The notes below the pieces were generated by a model, which was given only the letters and a program-made list of their open reading frames with translations, ran no database searches and was not told the DNA's origin. A stretch of 38,492 nt of DNA from Peribacillus deserti (GTDB lineage: Bacteria > Bacillota > Bacilli > Bacillales > DSM-1321), in assembly GCF_016909175.1 (NCBI RefSeq), contig NZ_JAFBFI010000026.1, positions 1 to 38,492 on the forward strand, written 5' to 3'. This document shows, in pieces, positions 24,368 to 32,755 of this stretch (position 1 is the stretch's first letter; each line of letters begins with the position of its first letter). The translations under genes were made by a program, and so were the position numbers.

Positions 24368-24386
24368 CGATATGGTTCTGCTAAAA

Positions 24387-25472
24387 CTATTCTCCGAAAT
24401 ATACGGCCTTTCCTGTTTTAGAAGATTCGTAAATGGCTTCAAGTATTTGAGTCACCACTAATGCTTCTTCTGGTTTCACTACTGGCTCTGTATCATTTAT
24501 AATGCATTCAATCCACAATCTTGCTTCCAGTTCTGCCTCACTTTCCTGTTTTTCATCATAGAAGGCCGCTCCTCCAGCTGACATCTCCACCGCTTTCGTA
24601 TACAGCTTGCCAAATTCCTCACCATTAATCCGAAGTCCATCCTGCATATCTGCTCCACCCTCTGTTCCAGAAAGAGTACATTTTGCTTCCCCGGTCTGAA
24701 GAGTATTCAAGGCCCAGCTCGATTCTAAAATAATAGTAGCTCCATTTTCCATAGTAATGAACCCGAAAGCTGAATCTTCCACTTTGAACTCTTCAGGGTC
24801 CCAGGACCCCCAGGCATTTGCTGCGTCTTTCTTTTTACCGAGTTTATGGAAAGTAGTTCCCAGAACGGCTTTTGGTTTGTAATTATTCATCATCCACAGC
24901 GTTAGGTCCAAAGCATGGGTCCCTATATCAATTAAAGGGCCGCCCCCTTGCTTTTCTTCATCCAGGAATACTCCCCAGGTAGGTACAGCACGCCTTCTGA
25001 TGGCATGGGCCTTAGCGAAATAAATCTCGCCCAGCCCCCCATCTTCGCAGTATTTATGTAAAAATTGACTGTCCTGTCTGTAACGGTTTTGATATCCAAT
25101 CGATAGTTTTTTACCGGTACGTTTTGCAGCCTTCAGCATTTGCCTAGCTTCAGCAGATGTTTTAGCCATTGGCTTTTCGCACATCACATGCTTTCCTGCT
25201 TCTAGTGCTGCAATGGTTATTTCTGCATGTGAATCATTGGGTGTACATACATGGACTACATCAATAGCAGGATCATTCAATAGCTCCAAATAATTACTAT
25301 AAACCTTGGAATGTCCGTTTCCGAAAGCATCTCTTGCCTTAAAAGCTCTTTCTTCGTCTATATCACAGAATGCTGCGAGTTCCACACTTTCTAATTTCTT
25401 AAGGGATGGCAGGTGCTTCCCATTTGCAATGCCGCCACATCCGATAATTGCTGCTTTTACTGTCTTAGTCAT
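24387..25472 (-). CDS. Gfo/Idh/MocA-family NAD(P)-dependent oxidoreductase
   Basis: A 361-aa dehydrogenase of the glucose-fructose/inositol 2-dehydrogenase family. It oxidises or reduces a sugar-type hydroxyl with NAD(P); the substrate is unknown. The N-terminal Rossmann fold has VKAAIIGCGGIANGKHLPSL (about 5-24); the catalytic-region motif is HVMCEKPMAKT (EKP at about 99-101); GGGPLIDIGTHALDLTLWMM carries the Asp/His pair used in catalysis (Asp182, His186). Length fits. The ATG at 25472 is chosen because GGAGG lies eight bases upstream; the ATG at 25487 would overlap that site. A perfect 22-base palindrome (25550-25571) lies about 80 bases upstream and could be its operator. No other sugar catabolic gene is adjacent. 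Confidence 0.92.
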   Translation of the reverse strand: MTKTVKAAIIGCGGIANGKHLPSLKKLESVELAAFCDIDEERAFKARDAFGNGHSKVYSNYLELLNDPAIDVVHVCTPNDSHAEITIAALEAGKHVMCEKPMAKTSAEARQMLKAAKRTGKKLSIGYQNRYRQDSQFLHKYCEDGGLGEIYFAKAHAIRRRAVPTWGVFLDEEKQGGGPLIDIGTHALDLTLWMMNNYKPKAVLGTTFHKLGKKKDAANAWGSWDPEEFKVEDSAFGFITMENGATIILESSWALNTLQTGEAKCTLSGTEGGADMQDGLRINGEEFGKLYTKAVEMSAGGAAFYDEKQESEAELEARLWIECIINDTEPVVKPEEALVVTQILEAIYESSKTGKAVYFGE

Positions 25473-25549
25473 TTTTAACTCCTCCATGATTTTAACTGTT
25501 TAAGTGAAAGAACCGTTTTAACATCTATACTAATATTCGACATAACGTA

Positions 25550-25571
25550 CTATTATCCTTTAGGATAATAG
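25550..25571. promoter_or_regulatory. Perfect 10-bp-arm palindrome
   Basis: CTATTATCCT-TT-AGGATAATAG is a perfect inverted repeat, 78 bases upstream of the oxidoreductase gene and 226 bases upstream of the esterase gene. The plus strand shows CATCTTTTTT a few bases later, so a terminator is possible, but no gene ends nearby on that strand. An operator is the more likely inference. Confidence 0.4.
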
Positions 25572-25797
25572 ACATCTTTTTTATTTAGGAGCGTTCCTAA
25601 AATAACGCTGCCAGGCTGCTTAACTTGAAACAATTTCTTAGCTTTCTTCCACCCATGATGCAAGTAAAAACGTTAATGCCATAATTTGATTAGGAAAAGC
25701 AAAGCAAAAAGCAGTCCCAGAAGGGTTTTAGTCCAAATACTTCCAAATAGTAATCTCCTAAATTATGTTATAATAGTAATTGTTAGGTGGGAAGATT

Positions 25798-26625
25798 ATG
25801 AAGATATTAAAATTTCTTTTTATAACTATTTTGCTTGCTGTATTTGCTTTCGCTGCCTGGGTTTATTATCCTCAATACCAGTTAAGTAAATTGAAATCTA
25901 AAGGGACTGAAGAACGGAATATGACTACTATAAATACACAGTCTTATCTGGAATATTATAAAGATTCAGCTAAAACACAACTGAACCACCTTGCATTAGG
26001 TGATTCCATCATAAAGGGCTATGGAGTATCTCCTGACCAAAATCTTGTTTCTCACTTCTCATACTCGCTAGAAAACTCTATACAAAAACCTGTTACCTTT
26101 CAAAATGAAGGAATTAACGGCATAACCAGCTCCACCCTTCATTCATTAATTACAGAAGGTTCTTATAATGAAGCAATAAAAAAAGCCGACATTGTTACGA
26201 TCAATATAGGCGGGAATGATATACTAAAAATGGCTGCATCTGCCGGGAATAGGGATATGTTAAGTGCACTAAAATCTTTCGATGAGTTACAGTCCACATT
26301 TTCAAATAACCTTACCGGTATTTCAAAATATATAACAGAGTTAAACCCAGACGCGACCATACTTTTTTTAGAATTGTATAATCCACTCCCTGAAAAAAGT
26401 CCTTTTTACAGTTTGGGAACCAAACTTCTGCCGCAATGGAACTTAATGATTTATCAAATTTCAAGTGAAATTCCTTCTTCCCTAGTGGTTGAAACCACCA
26501 GGGTCATCAACAACCAAAATCTTAACTATTTATCACCAGATGGCATCCATCCAAACTCAAGCGGCTATTCAGCCATTTCTGAACAAATGATGTACCAATT
26601 TGAAAATAATAATAGCCCAGTATAA
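25798..26625 (+). CDS. SGNH/GDSL hydrolase, membrane-anchored or secreted
   Basis: A 275-aa lipase/esterase of the SGNH superfamily, anchored or exported by an N-terminal hydrophobic segment (ILKFLFITILLAVFAFAAWV, about residues 3-22). Four SGNH blocks are visible: block I LALGDSIIKGYG (catalytic Ser about 65), block II with NEGINGITSSTL, block III INIGGNDILK, and block V LSPDGIHPNSSGY with the catalytic Asp-His pair. It resembles the Bacillus YpmR-type lipolytic proteins in architecture. ATG at 25798 follows AGGTGGGA. It has its own terminator. The natural substrate is unknown; cell-envelope lipid or glycan esters are possible (inference). Confidence 0.9.
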   Translation: MKILKFLFITILLAVFAFAAWVYYPQYQLSKLKSKGTEERNMTTINTQSYLEYYKDSAKTQLNHLALGDSIIKGYGVSPDQNLVSHFSYSLENSIQKPVTFQNEGINGITSSTLHSLITEGSYNEAIKKADIVTINIGGNDILKMAASAGNRDMLSALKSFDELQSTFSNNLTGISKYITELNPDATILFLELYNPLPEKSPFYSLGTKLLPQWNLMIYQISSEIPSSLVVETTRVINNQNLNYLSPDGIHPNSSGYSAISEQMMYQFENNNSPV

Positions 26626-26640
26626 TTTTAACCGAAAACA

Positions 26641-26677
26641 AAAAAAAGCCTGTACCGTCACGGTAGAGGCTTTTTTC
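26641..26677 (+). terminator. Terminator of the SGNH hydrolase gene
   Basis: Nested stem AAAAAAGCCT / AGGCTTTTTT enclosing TACCG-TCA-CGGTA, 15 bases past the stop. Confidence 0.92.
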
Positions 26678-27124
26678 TTGTAAAGGAACGAGGTTTGTCT
26701 TATGTGCAGATTTATCCTTTAAGATAAAACTACTAAAGCGAAAATCCTCGAATCCTTACAGCCAATATGGACCACCTGGAAAGCCAGCACCTTTGGGTTA
26801 CCTGGTTCTTCCAAATGAAATAACCGGTAAACATTCGGTACATCTGCATTTCCATTAAAGCGGCTGCTTTATAAGTGTACCCGCCTTTATTTAATAAAAA
26901 CCTGCTGTGGAAAAAATAAATCCAGGTATAAACTAGTTTAGAAGTAGGCTTTAATTGTAGAATATAACAGGAGAGTTTCATGTCCATGCCAGCTGTCAAA
27001 CATGTTAATAAATTAATCAGGTTGGGTGGCACTCTGACGGGGTTTTTAGCTTCCTGGCTGTTATTAAAGTTTACATAATCATTTTATATTACACAAAATA
27101 AAATGAAATGATAATTCCCCGCAT
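26678..27124. other. Intergenic stretch without a convincing gene
   Basis: Open frames exist on both strands (minus 26733-27032; plus about 26710-26876 with GPPGKPAPLGYLVLPNE) but neither has a ribosome site and they overlap each other. No terminator or repeat was recognised. It may contain a decayed gene. Confidence 0.4.
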
Positions 27125-27352
27125 ATGTACAGCAAAAATCCAGTACGAGAAGCATATCCCGTTATCTGTAAGCAGAAACAACGAAATATAAGCATAGATA
27201 AGCATAAACTTCCTAAACTAAATCATAAAACCAAAGAACTAAAGCATAGATCTAAAATACTTAAGCATAAAAACCAAAAACTTGATCATAAATTGCTACT
27301 TGAAGCTTCTAAGCTGCTAAAAAGCCTGCATAAGATGTTATTTGTCCGCTAA
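27125..27352 (+). CDS. Possible Lys/His-rich heptad-repeat protein, 75 aa
   Basis: A low-complexity basic frame. After MYSKNPVREAYPVICKQKQR it carries four consecutive seven-residue units of the form L-[NKD]-H-[KR]-x3 (LNHKTKE, LKHRSKI, LKHKNQK, LDHKLLL), predicting a positively charged amphipathic helix or coiled coil. At the DNA level these are 21-base repeats. No ribosome site precedes the ATG at 27125 and there is no clear terminator, so expression is doubtful. It could be a real DNA/RNA-binding peptide or a chance product of a tandem repeat. Confidence 0.35.
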   Translation: MYSKNPVREAYPVICKQKQRNISIDKHKLPKLNHKTKELKHRSKILKHKNQKLDHKLLLEASKLLKSLHKMLFVR

Positions 27353-27577
27353 CACTTCCGCTGGAAAGTAAAAATCTATTAAATGGGTAAAAAATCTATG
27401 AAAAGTTCCTTTTTATTCTATTTTTCTAATGAAACACATGAAAGTATCATTCATATTATTTGTTTTGGCATCGTTTCCTTGAAATAACAAGAAAATGCCT
27501 TTTCAAGAACGATTAAGGAAATGCTTCTTGCTACTTGTCAGCGTGTGAATTTTACTACCGTCGTAAAAATAAGAGCA

Positions 27578-27605
27578 TTAAAAACTTGGTGTTCTCAACC
27601 AGGTT
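27578..27605 (-). terminator. Terminator overlapping the end of 27604-27831
   Basis: Stem AACTTGGT / ACCAGGTT (one mismatch, 27583-27590 and 27598-27605), followed on the minus strand by TTTAATGC. Confidence 0.55.
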
Positions 27606-27831
27606 ATTGTCGGTACTTATAAACATAAATTTTCTCTGCAAAAAAACTGAATATCAGACCAATAATCAAAGGAACAACTGACCCAGTTGTAACGAAGACA
27701 CCATTTGCATTATCTGTATATTCGTGATGAAACATAAACCAAGGAATAGGAAACGTATGTCCCACTAAGAAAAGCAGCCCTGTCATAAAAACAAGAGTTG
27801 CAAAGGTTACGATAAAGCTCTTAAATTTCAT
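27604..27831 (-). CDS. Small two-helix membrane protein, 75 aa
   Basis: Unrecognised integral membrane protein. Two hydrophobic segments are clear: KSFIVTFATLVFMTGLLFLV (about 4-23) and VVPLIIGLIFSFFAEKIYVY (about 52-71), joined by a loop with FPIPWFMFHHEYTDNANG. ATG at 27831 is chosen because AGGTGG lies seven bases upstream; the upstream in-frame ATG at 27852 overlaps it poorly. It stands alone between gene-free stretches, so no role is inferred. Confidence 0.7.
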   Translation of the reverse strand: MKFKSFIVTFATLVFMTGLLFLVGHTFPIPWFMFHHEYTDNANGVFVTTGSVVPLIIGLIFSFFAEKIYVYKYRQ

Positions 27832-28028
27832 GTGAACACCACCTAATAGCATTTTAGCTCAACCAATTTTTGTTAATATTATACATTTGCTTTTAACAAC
27901 AATCTTTTAGAAAAAGAGCCTATTGGTTAAACTCACCCTTAAAATAATGAACTTGTTATCAGGCATTGTTATTTTTCCAGGAATTAGACACAATAAAAGA
28001 AACACTAGAAAAAGGAATGGAAAAAGTG

Positions 28029-28655
28029 ATGCGCTCTTCAGTAAAAGGTGTAATTTTTGACGTGTATGGGACCTTGTTTGATATATATTCAGTGAAGAAG
28101 AAGTGTGAGGAATTATATCCTGCAAAAGGTGAATCTATCAGCCTTATTTGGCGGAGAAAGCAACTGGAGTATGCCTTTGTACGCCAGTTGATGGGAAAAT
28201 ATGATACGTTCTTTAATGTCACAATAGATGCCCTTCGCTATGCGGTTAAAGAACATTTTGAAGAATTAAATTCAGTACAGGAAGAAACCTTAATGGATGC
28301 ATACCTCCACTTGGCTCCTTACCCAGAAGCTAAAAACATACTGAATCAGCTGACTCATAAAAAATTAGCCATTCTTTCGAATGGATCATACGATATGCTC
28401 AATCCTCTGCTGAAACAGGCCGGCTTCTTACATTTATTCGATTCTGTTATCAGCATTGATGAAGTTAAGCATTATAAACCTGCTCCAAGTGCTTATGGAC
28501 ATGCAGCTCATATGCTTGAATTGAGGCGTGAGGAGCTTTTGTTTATCTCTTCAAATGGATGGGATATCGCCGGAGCCAAAAACTTTGGATTTCAAACTGC
28601 ATGGATAAACCGAACTAACCTTCCAATGGAAGAATTAAACATTCTGCCAGATTAA
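28029..28655 (+). CDS. HAD-superfamily haloacid dehalogenase type II-like hydrolase
   Basis: A 208-aa soluble hydrolase of the haloacid dehalogenase superfamily, L-2-haloacid dehalogenase/type II branch. Motif I VIFDVYGTLFD has nucleophile Asp11; motif II is LAILSNGSYDML (SNG); motif III Lys lies in VKHYKPAPSAYGHA; motif IV is LLFISSNGWDIAGAKNFGF (NGWD with acidic residue). The helical cap lies between about 18 and 95. Start at 28029 (ATG) is favoured by AAAGGA about 11 bases upstream; a GTG one codon earlier is possible. The strong terminator downstream makes it a single-gene unit. Actual substrate (haloacid or phosphate ester) is unknown. Confidence 0.9.
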   Translation: MRSSVKGVIFDVYGTLFDIYSVKKKCEELYPAKGESISLIWRRKQLEYAFVRQLMGKYDTFFNVTIDALRYAVKEHFEELNSVQEETLMDAYLHLAPYPEAKNILNQLTHKKLAILSNGSYDMLNPLLKQAGFLHLFDSVISIDEVKHYKPAPSAYGHAAHMLELRREELLFISSNGWDIAGAKNFGFQTAWINRTNLPMEELNILPD

Positions 28656-28698
28656 GTGTATGAAGATCTTGGTGGTATATTAGAGTGGAAATAACTGT

Positions 28699-28727
28699 AA
28701 AGACTGCCTAGGTGCAGTCTTTTTATT
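28699..28727 (+). terminator. Terminator of the HAD gene
   Basis: Perfect 9-bp stem AAAGACTGC / GCAGTCTTT with a 6-base loop, followed by TTTATTTT, 43 bases past the stop. Confidence 0.88.
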
Positions 28728-28809
28728 TTCTGTCGTTTTTATTGATAGTTTATAAGAACCCGTATAGGGAATACATAAAATACGCTCATACATCAAAGGA
28801 GGAAACAGA

Positions 28810-29043
28810 ATGAATTCAAAAATGTTAAGTACCCTTGCTATAGGAGCTGCAGCATATTTTCTGCGAAATAAGAGTTCTCGTGACAAAGTAATGTCCCAAA
28901 TCCAATCAATGGCAGCACCAGAGAACATTGAAAAAATTAAAAAGCAGCTGCCATTTTTAAATACATCATCTCAAGGCAGAAGTACCCGCCAGTTTCAATC
29001 CAGCGAAGGTGTAAACGATGCGAACGGGAGATTACGATATTAA
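28810..29043 (+). CDS. Small protein, 77 aa, with N-terminal hydrophobic helix
   Basis: Unassigned small protein. It begins MNSKMLSTLAIGAAAYFLRN, a short hydrophobic helix, followed by a charged helical middle (RDKVMSQIQSMAAPENIEKI) and a flexible polar C-terminus. It resembles the short Bacillus proteins annotated YrzQ/DUF3918-like, but I am not sure. The start has a perfect AAAGGAGG seven bases upstream, so translation is likely. A terminator follows. Membrane association is inferred. Confidence 0.75.
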   Translation: MNSKMLSTLAIGAAAYFLRNKSSRDKVMSQIQSMAAPENIEKIKKQLPFLNTSSQGRSTRQFQSSEGVNDANGRLRY

Positions 29044-29071
29044 GCTCAAAAATTAAATAAAATATACAATA

Positions 29072-29108
29072 AATGAAGCCGCTCCATTAAAGGAATCGGC
29101 TTTATTTA
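29072..29108 (+). terminator. Terminator of the 77-aa gene
   Basis: Stem AAGCCG / CGGCTT with extra loop pairs (TCC/GGA), flanked by A- and T-rich arms and followed by TATTTATTG; it may be bidirectional. Confidence 0.65.
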
Positions 29109-29628
29109 TTGTTTTTAAATTAATACTTTTATATTTATACCGCTTGCCTGCTGGTGGAGCCGCTTCATTCATTCGCTGAAGGTCTTGTTCAGATAGATAT
29201 CAACAGTCTGCCTCAAGGTATTTTCTCTGTTTTGTACCTGCAGTACACTCTGGTGAAGAGTGAATCCTCTATAAGATTTGGGTACAGCACAATTATCCAG
29301 TGGTTTCTCGTCTGCTTAACATTTTAAAACACCCCAATGTGCATGCCCATTGCTTCATACCCTTTTAATGCCATTCATCAAGCATTGTTAGAGTGCTGTT
29401 TTAAAATTTCAATATTCTTCCGATGCACATTATTTCCCATTTCCCTGCCTGCAAGAAATACGATTACATAAGCACATTTATTTTATTTACAATCATATTT
29501 AATAACATTCCACCCTCCCGTGAACCGGCATATATTAACAAAAGAAACCAACAAGTTCTTAAATCCAAATGTTATAAAACCTTAAACACCCAGGCTTGAT
29601 ACCATGTTAAAACATCGGCGGTGAGATC
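29109..29628. other. Gene-free stretch with short coding-like remnant
   Basis: No complete gene is visible. On the minus strand near 29395-29480, a frame CAYVIVFLAGREMGNN continues for about 13 residues and ends in a stop; the nearby ATG with ribosome site GGGAGGGTGGA (about 29512) is in another frame. This may be the wreck of a small gene. No repeats were recognised. Confidence 0.4.
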
Positions 29629-30003
29629 ATGTTCAAAGTTAAGCAGTCTAAACACGGAAGAGGAAGAGGAATCTTTGCTGTGAAGCTTATTAAAAAAGGT
29701 GAATTCATACACAAAGCTCCGGTTATTGTTTCTCCAAAAAAAGAATTTAATTATCTAAAACATACGATCTTTAGGGAATACTTATTTGATTGGGGAAGTG
29801 CCCCAGGTGATATTGCTCTTGCATTAGGGTATGGCTCTCTTTTTAATCATTCCTATAGTCCAAATGCTATCTATTATATGAATTTCAAGAAAAGAACCAT
29901 CAAGTTTTATGCTATTAAAGACATTAAGCCCGGCGAAGAAATACTGGTGAATTACAATGGAAATCCGACTGATAAAAGATCATTATGGTTTGATGTGAAA
30001 TAG
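29629..30003 (+). CDS. SET-domain protein (copy 2)
   Basis: A 124-aa stand-alone SET domain, paralogous to the protein at 5469-5846. Motifs in the same order: HGRGRGIFAVKLIKKGEFIH (about 9-28), LGYGSLFNHSYSPNAIYYMN (NHS box about 73-75) and PGEEILVNYNG (about 101-111), ending LWFDVK versus LWFNKE in copy 1. The family is linked to S-adenosylmethionine-dependent lysine methylation, but no bacterial substrate is evident here. ATG at 29629 follows GGTGA. A terminator lies downstream. Its N-terminus is strongly basic (KVKQSKHGRGRG), which copy 1 lacks. Confidence 0.9.
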   Translation: MFKVKQSKHGRGRGIFAVKLIKKGEFIHKAPVIVSPKKEFNYLKHTIFREYLFDWGSAPGDIALALGYGSLFNHSYSPNAIYYMNFKKRTIKFYAIKDIKPGEEILVNYNGNPTDKRSLWFDVK

Positions 30004-30033
30004 CGGTTCTGCATGCAAGTCTGCGCTCGCATA

Positions 30034-30071
30034 AAAAAGGTTCAGTCACAGCGGCTGTACCTCTTTTGGTT
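30034..30071 (+). terminator. Terminator of SET copy 2
   Basis: Stem AGGTTCAG / CTGTACCT (one mismatch) with TCAC/GCGG loop, followed by CTTTTGGTTTT, about 35 bases past the stop. Confidence 0.65.
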
Positions 30072-30363
30072 TTAGATGGTTATGGTTATTAAGTAATTGC
30101 AAATAACATGATTAATGACATAAGGGCACCATCAGGCAGCCCCAACTATTTATAAAAAGGACGATTATAGAAGTTAAGATTTTTAAGATTTGCGTTAAAA
30201 TAAAATCTTATTTTCGACGATAACTTACAAATGTGACAGAACGTTCGTTGGATTTTGCAGTACAAAATAACGAGAAGTGTTATCACAGTACTGGCATTTA
30301 TTTGTTTCTCGCCAGCTTGATGATAAAAACGCGCCTCTTCCTTCCTTTCTTAATCTCGCTAAG

Positions 30364-31497
30364 TTATTTCGTATAAAAATTTTCAGTATAGTAGGGCTGG
30401 GATTTAGAGTTAAAGGCGACTCCTACACCAAGGAGCCTGAAATCAGGCTTAAGAATATTTTCCCTATGCCCCATTGAATTCATGAGCCCTTCATGTGCAA
30501 ATATACTGCTTAATTGCCCATATGCAATATTTTCACCAGCAACTCTGTAACGAATATTGTCCTCTTCCATTCGGTCAAAAGGGGACTGCCCTTTTAAATT
30601 GGTATGATCGAAGAAATGATTCACTGCCATATCCTTACTATGCTTTTGTGCGGTTTCTTTGATTCGGCTGTCCCAGGTAAGAGCATTTTGTCCATGCTGT
30701 ACACGTGCAGCGTTAGTTAAATCAAATAATTGATACTCAAAACCTTCTTCCAGCTGTTTGCTGCCTTTTGTGTAAAAATCATTTTTTTCTCTTTCAATGT
30801 CTTTCCTAATAATTTGAATAGCTGTAACGGTATTTTTTTGATGCTTGTCGTAGAATACGGTTGTATAGCTGTCTCCTATAAGAAATAGGTCATAATCTCT
30901 TTCCTTTGGAATCAAATAATAGACCAAACCTTTTTGCATACGATCCATAGGTTTTCCTAACTCATTGATAACTTTTTCTTTAGGAGCTCCTAGCTTTATT
31001 CCTTTAGAAGATGAGATTAAATCCTGGTTCGTGTATAAACCAACCACCTTATTGTTTTTATCATAAGCTGCCATTAAAAAGTGCTGATAATTTTTATGAT
31101 AGGTATACCATTTCACTCCATACTCGTTGTAGGTTGATCGTTTTGGAGCGCCCAGTTCCTGTTCTACCTGTGTTTTTGTATCTCCAAGCTCTATATTATA
31201 TACCGAAAAAACTTGGGCATTTGGAGCAGATAATGTAGGCTTTTCAAGAATTGTAGATTTTAACTCTTCCTTATTTTGCGACAGCTGATTAATTGATGAG
31301 TCCAGTTGAACCCCCAATTCTTTAATTTCGGCAGAAAAGCGTTCTATGAAATTTGAAAAGTCAGGGTTTTCTTTTACGGCTGCTAATTCTGATTTAATCT
31401 GTTCTACTTCTGATTTAACATCTATATTGGGATATTTATTATGAATGGCGAACCAGGATATACACACAATGATTACTAATAGCAGAAGCTTTCTCAT
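30364..31497 (-). CDS. CAP-domain protein (YlbC-like), membrane-anchored or secreted
   Basis: A 377-aa exported protein. Residues 1-18 are a signal/anchor (KLLLLVIIVCISWFAIH). About 28-85 is a coiled-coil linker, about 95-225 is the CAP-associated N-terminal domain (two repeats around VYNIELGDTKTQVEQELGAP and GIKLGAPKEKVINELGKPMD), and about 245-370 is the CAP/SCP domain (LFDLTNAARVQHGQNALTWD, HSKDMAVNHFFDHTNLKGQ, RVAGENIAYGQ, HRENILKPDFRLLGVG). This order matches B. subtilis YlbC. CAP proteins bind lipids or act outside the cell, and function here is unknown. ATG at 31497 follows GGAGGGCGC. No ctaG/ylb neighbours are present, so the genomic context differs from B. subtilis. Confidence 0.9.
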   Translation of the reverse strand: MRKLLLLVIIVCISWFAIHNKYPNIDVKSEVEQIKSELAAVKENPDFSNFIERFSAEIKELGVQLDSSINQLSQNKEELKSTILEKPTLSAPNAQVFSVYNIELGDTKTQVEQELGAPKRSTYNEYGVKWYTYHKNYQHFLMAAYDKNNKVVGLYTNQDLISSSKGIKLGAPKEKVINELGKPMDRMQKGLVYYLIPKERDYDLFLIGDSYTTVFYDKHQKNTVTAIQIIRKDIEREKNDFYTKGSKQLEEGFEYQLFDLTNAARVQHGQNALTWDSRIKETAQKHSKDMAVNHFFDHTNLKGQSPFDRMEEDNIRYRVAGENIAYGQLSSIFAHEGLMNSMGHRENILKPDFRLLGVGVAFNSKSQPYYTENFYTK

Positions 31498-31680
31498 AAG
31501 CGCCCTCCTTTGTTACATTTATTCCCATTAACAAGGCTCAATACAACTGCTTTTTATAGTATATTATTTTAAATTGTATCTTCCTTTTATGTATTAAACA
31601 AGTTTGATCACAGAGTATTAGATGGAAAGATTAGGAGGCCGGATATTTGGATTTGTACAGGAGTTTAGTTAAATAACTAT

Positions 31681-31715
31681 AAAAAAACCTGTTCCAAATA
31701 ACGGAATCAGGTTTT
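31681..31715 (-). terminator. Terminator of the proline-iminopeptidase-like gene
   Basis: Stem AAAACCTGnTTCC / GGAAnCAGGTTTT (31684-31691 and 31708-31715 plus inner pairs), followed on the minus strand by TTTTTT. Confidence 0.85.
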
Positions 31716-31726
31716 AAGACAACATA

Positions 31727-32605
31727 CTATGCTTTGTGTTCTGACTCATGTAAGTAAGCAGAAACTACAGCCGCATATTCCTCATGCTGTTCAAGGTAAG
31801 GAGTATGGGAGCTCTCCTCAAAAATGTGATATTTTGCTTCAGGAACAAGACTGCTGAAGTAGATAGTTGTATCAGGTGCTGCCTCATCATACCTGCCGCA
31901 CAAAAACAGCGACGGAACGTTAATTTCGTGCAGTCTGGGAGTGCAGTCATATTCCTTAAGATTTCCTGTAACACAAAACTCAGACGGACCCCACATGGAT
32001 AGGTAAATATCTGAATTGCCTAAAGTAAATGCCTTTTTCATAACTTCCGGCCACGGATCGAGGCGGCATACATGTTTTTTGTAATATTCCTGTGTAGCCT
32101 CTTTGTATTCCTTGCTGTCTGTGGTGCCTTCTGCTTCGCTCCTATCAATTATGGCCTGGACTTCAGACGGCATTTCTTTAAGCAGACGTTTCTGGTCATC
32201 TGCCCAGCGGGGTGCACTTAAACACGGGCTTGAAAAAACCGCGCTCTTAACTCCATTTGGGCTAGTTAACAGATAAGAAGAGAGCAGGGTTGTTCCCCAT
32301 GAATGACCAAGAATATGTACCTCTTCTAATCTAAGTTCCTTTCTTACCTGCCCTAATTCTTCGACAAACCTGTCTAAACGCCACAAATTGGGATTATCTG
32401 GACGCTGGGAATAACCTGAACCAAGCTGATCATAGTATATGACTTCTCGATGTTCATTAAGAACGTCCAATGCCTCTAATGGAAGATGTGAATTTCCTGG
32501 ACCGCCATGAAGCACTAATAGAGGAATTCCGTTCCCCCCGTTCTTCACTCTTCTATACCATACTTCTCCGCCAGTAACTTTTACAAAACCCTTTGAGATT
32601 TCCAT
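31727..32605 (-). CDS. Proline iminopeptidase-family alpha/beta hydrolase
   Basis: A 292-aa cytosolic alpha/beta hydrolase of the proline iminopeptidase (S33) family, which releases N-terminal proline from peptides. Motifs: the oxyanion-loop LLVLHGGPGNSHLPLE (about 29-44), the strand YYDQLGSGYSQRP, the nucleophile elbow LGHSWGTTLL (Ser102), acid CGRYDEAAP (Asp240) and base SSHTPYLEQ (His267). Length is normal. ATG at 32605 lies after GGGGAGA with suitable spacing. Other S33 members act on amides or lactones, so specificity is a family inference. It has its own terminator; neighbours are unrelated. Confidence 0.9.
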   Translation of the reverse strand: MEISKGFVKVTGGEVWYRRVKNGGNGIPLLVLHGGPGNSHLPLEALDVLNEHREVIYYDQLGSGYSQRPDNPNLWRLDRFVEELGQVRKELRLEEVHILGHSWGTTLLSSYLLTSPNGVKSAVFSSPCLSAPRWADDQKRLLKEMPSEVQAIIDRSEAEGTTDSKEYKEATQEYYKKHVCRLDPWPEVMKKAFTLGNSDIYLSMWGPSEFCVTGNLKEYDCTPRLHEINVPSLFLCGRYDEAAPDTTIYFSSLVPEAKYHIFEESSHTPYLEQHEEYAAVVSAYLHESEHKA

Positions 32606-32712
32606 GCTGATCTCCCCGCTATATTTCTAGATTTTGAATTTATTATACTACAAGCCATTATTTTACAGAATAAGAGAAAAAATACGTGAGCATCCCGGTT
32701 CACTCTATAAAA

Positions 32713-32750
32713 TGACAAACGATTCTCCAGAAAGAAAGAAGAATCGTTTT
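32713..32750 (-). terminator. Possible terminator of the PTS IIC gene
   Basis: Stem AACGATTCT / AGAATCGTT with a long loop. The T run on the minus strand is poor, so support is modest. Confidence 0.45.
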
Positions 32751-32755
32751 GGTGA

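Noticed and set aside
26733-27032. 99-codon open frame on the minus strand, and an overlapping plus-strand frame
   Set aside because: Neither has a ribosome site, they overlap in opposite orientation, and the residue composition is not protein-like or family-like.
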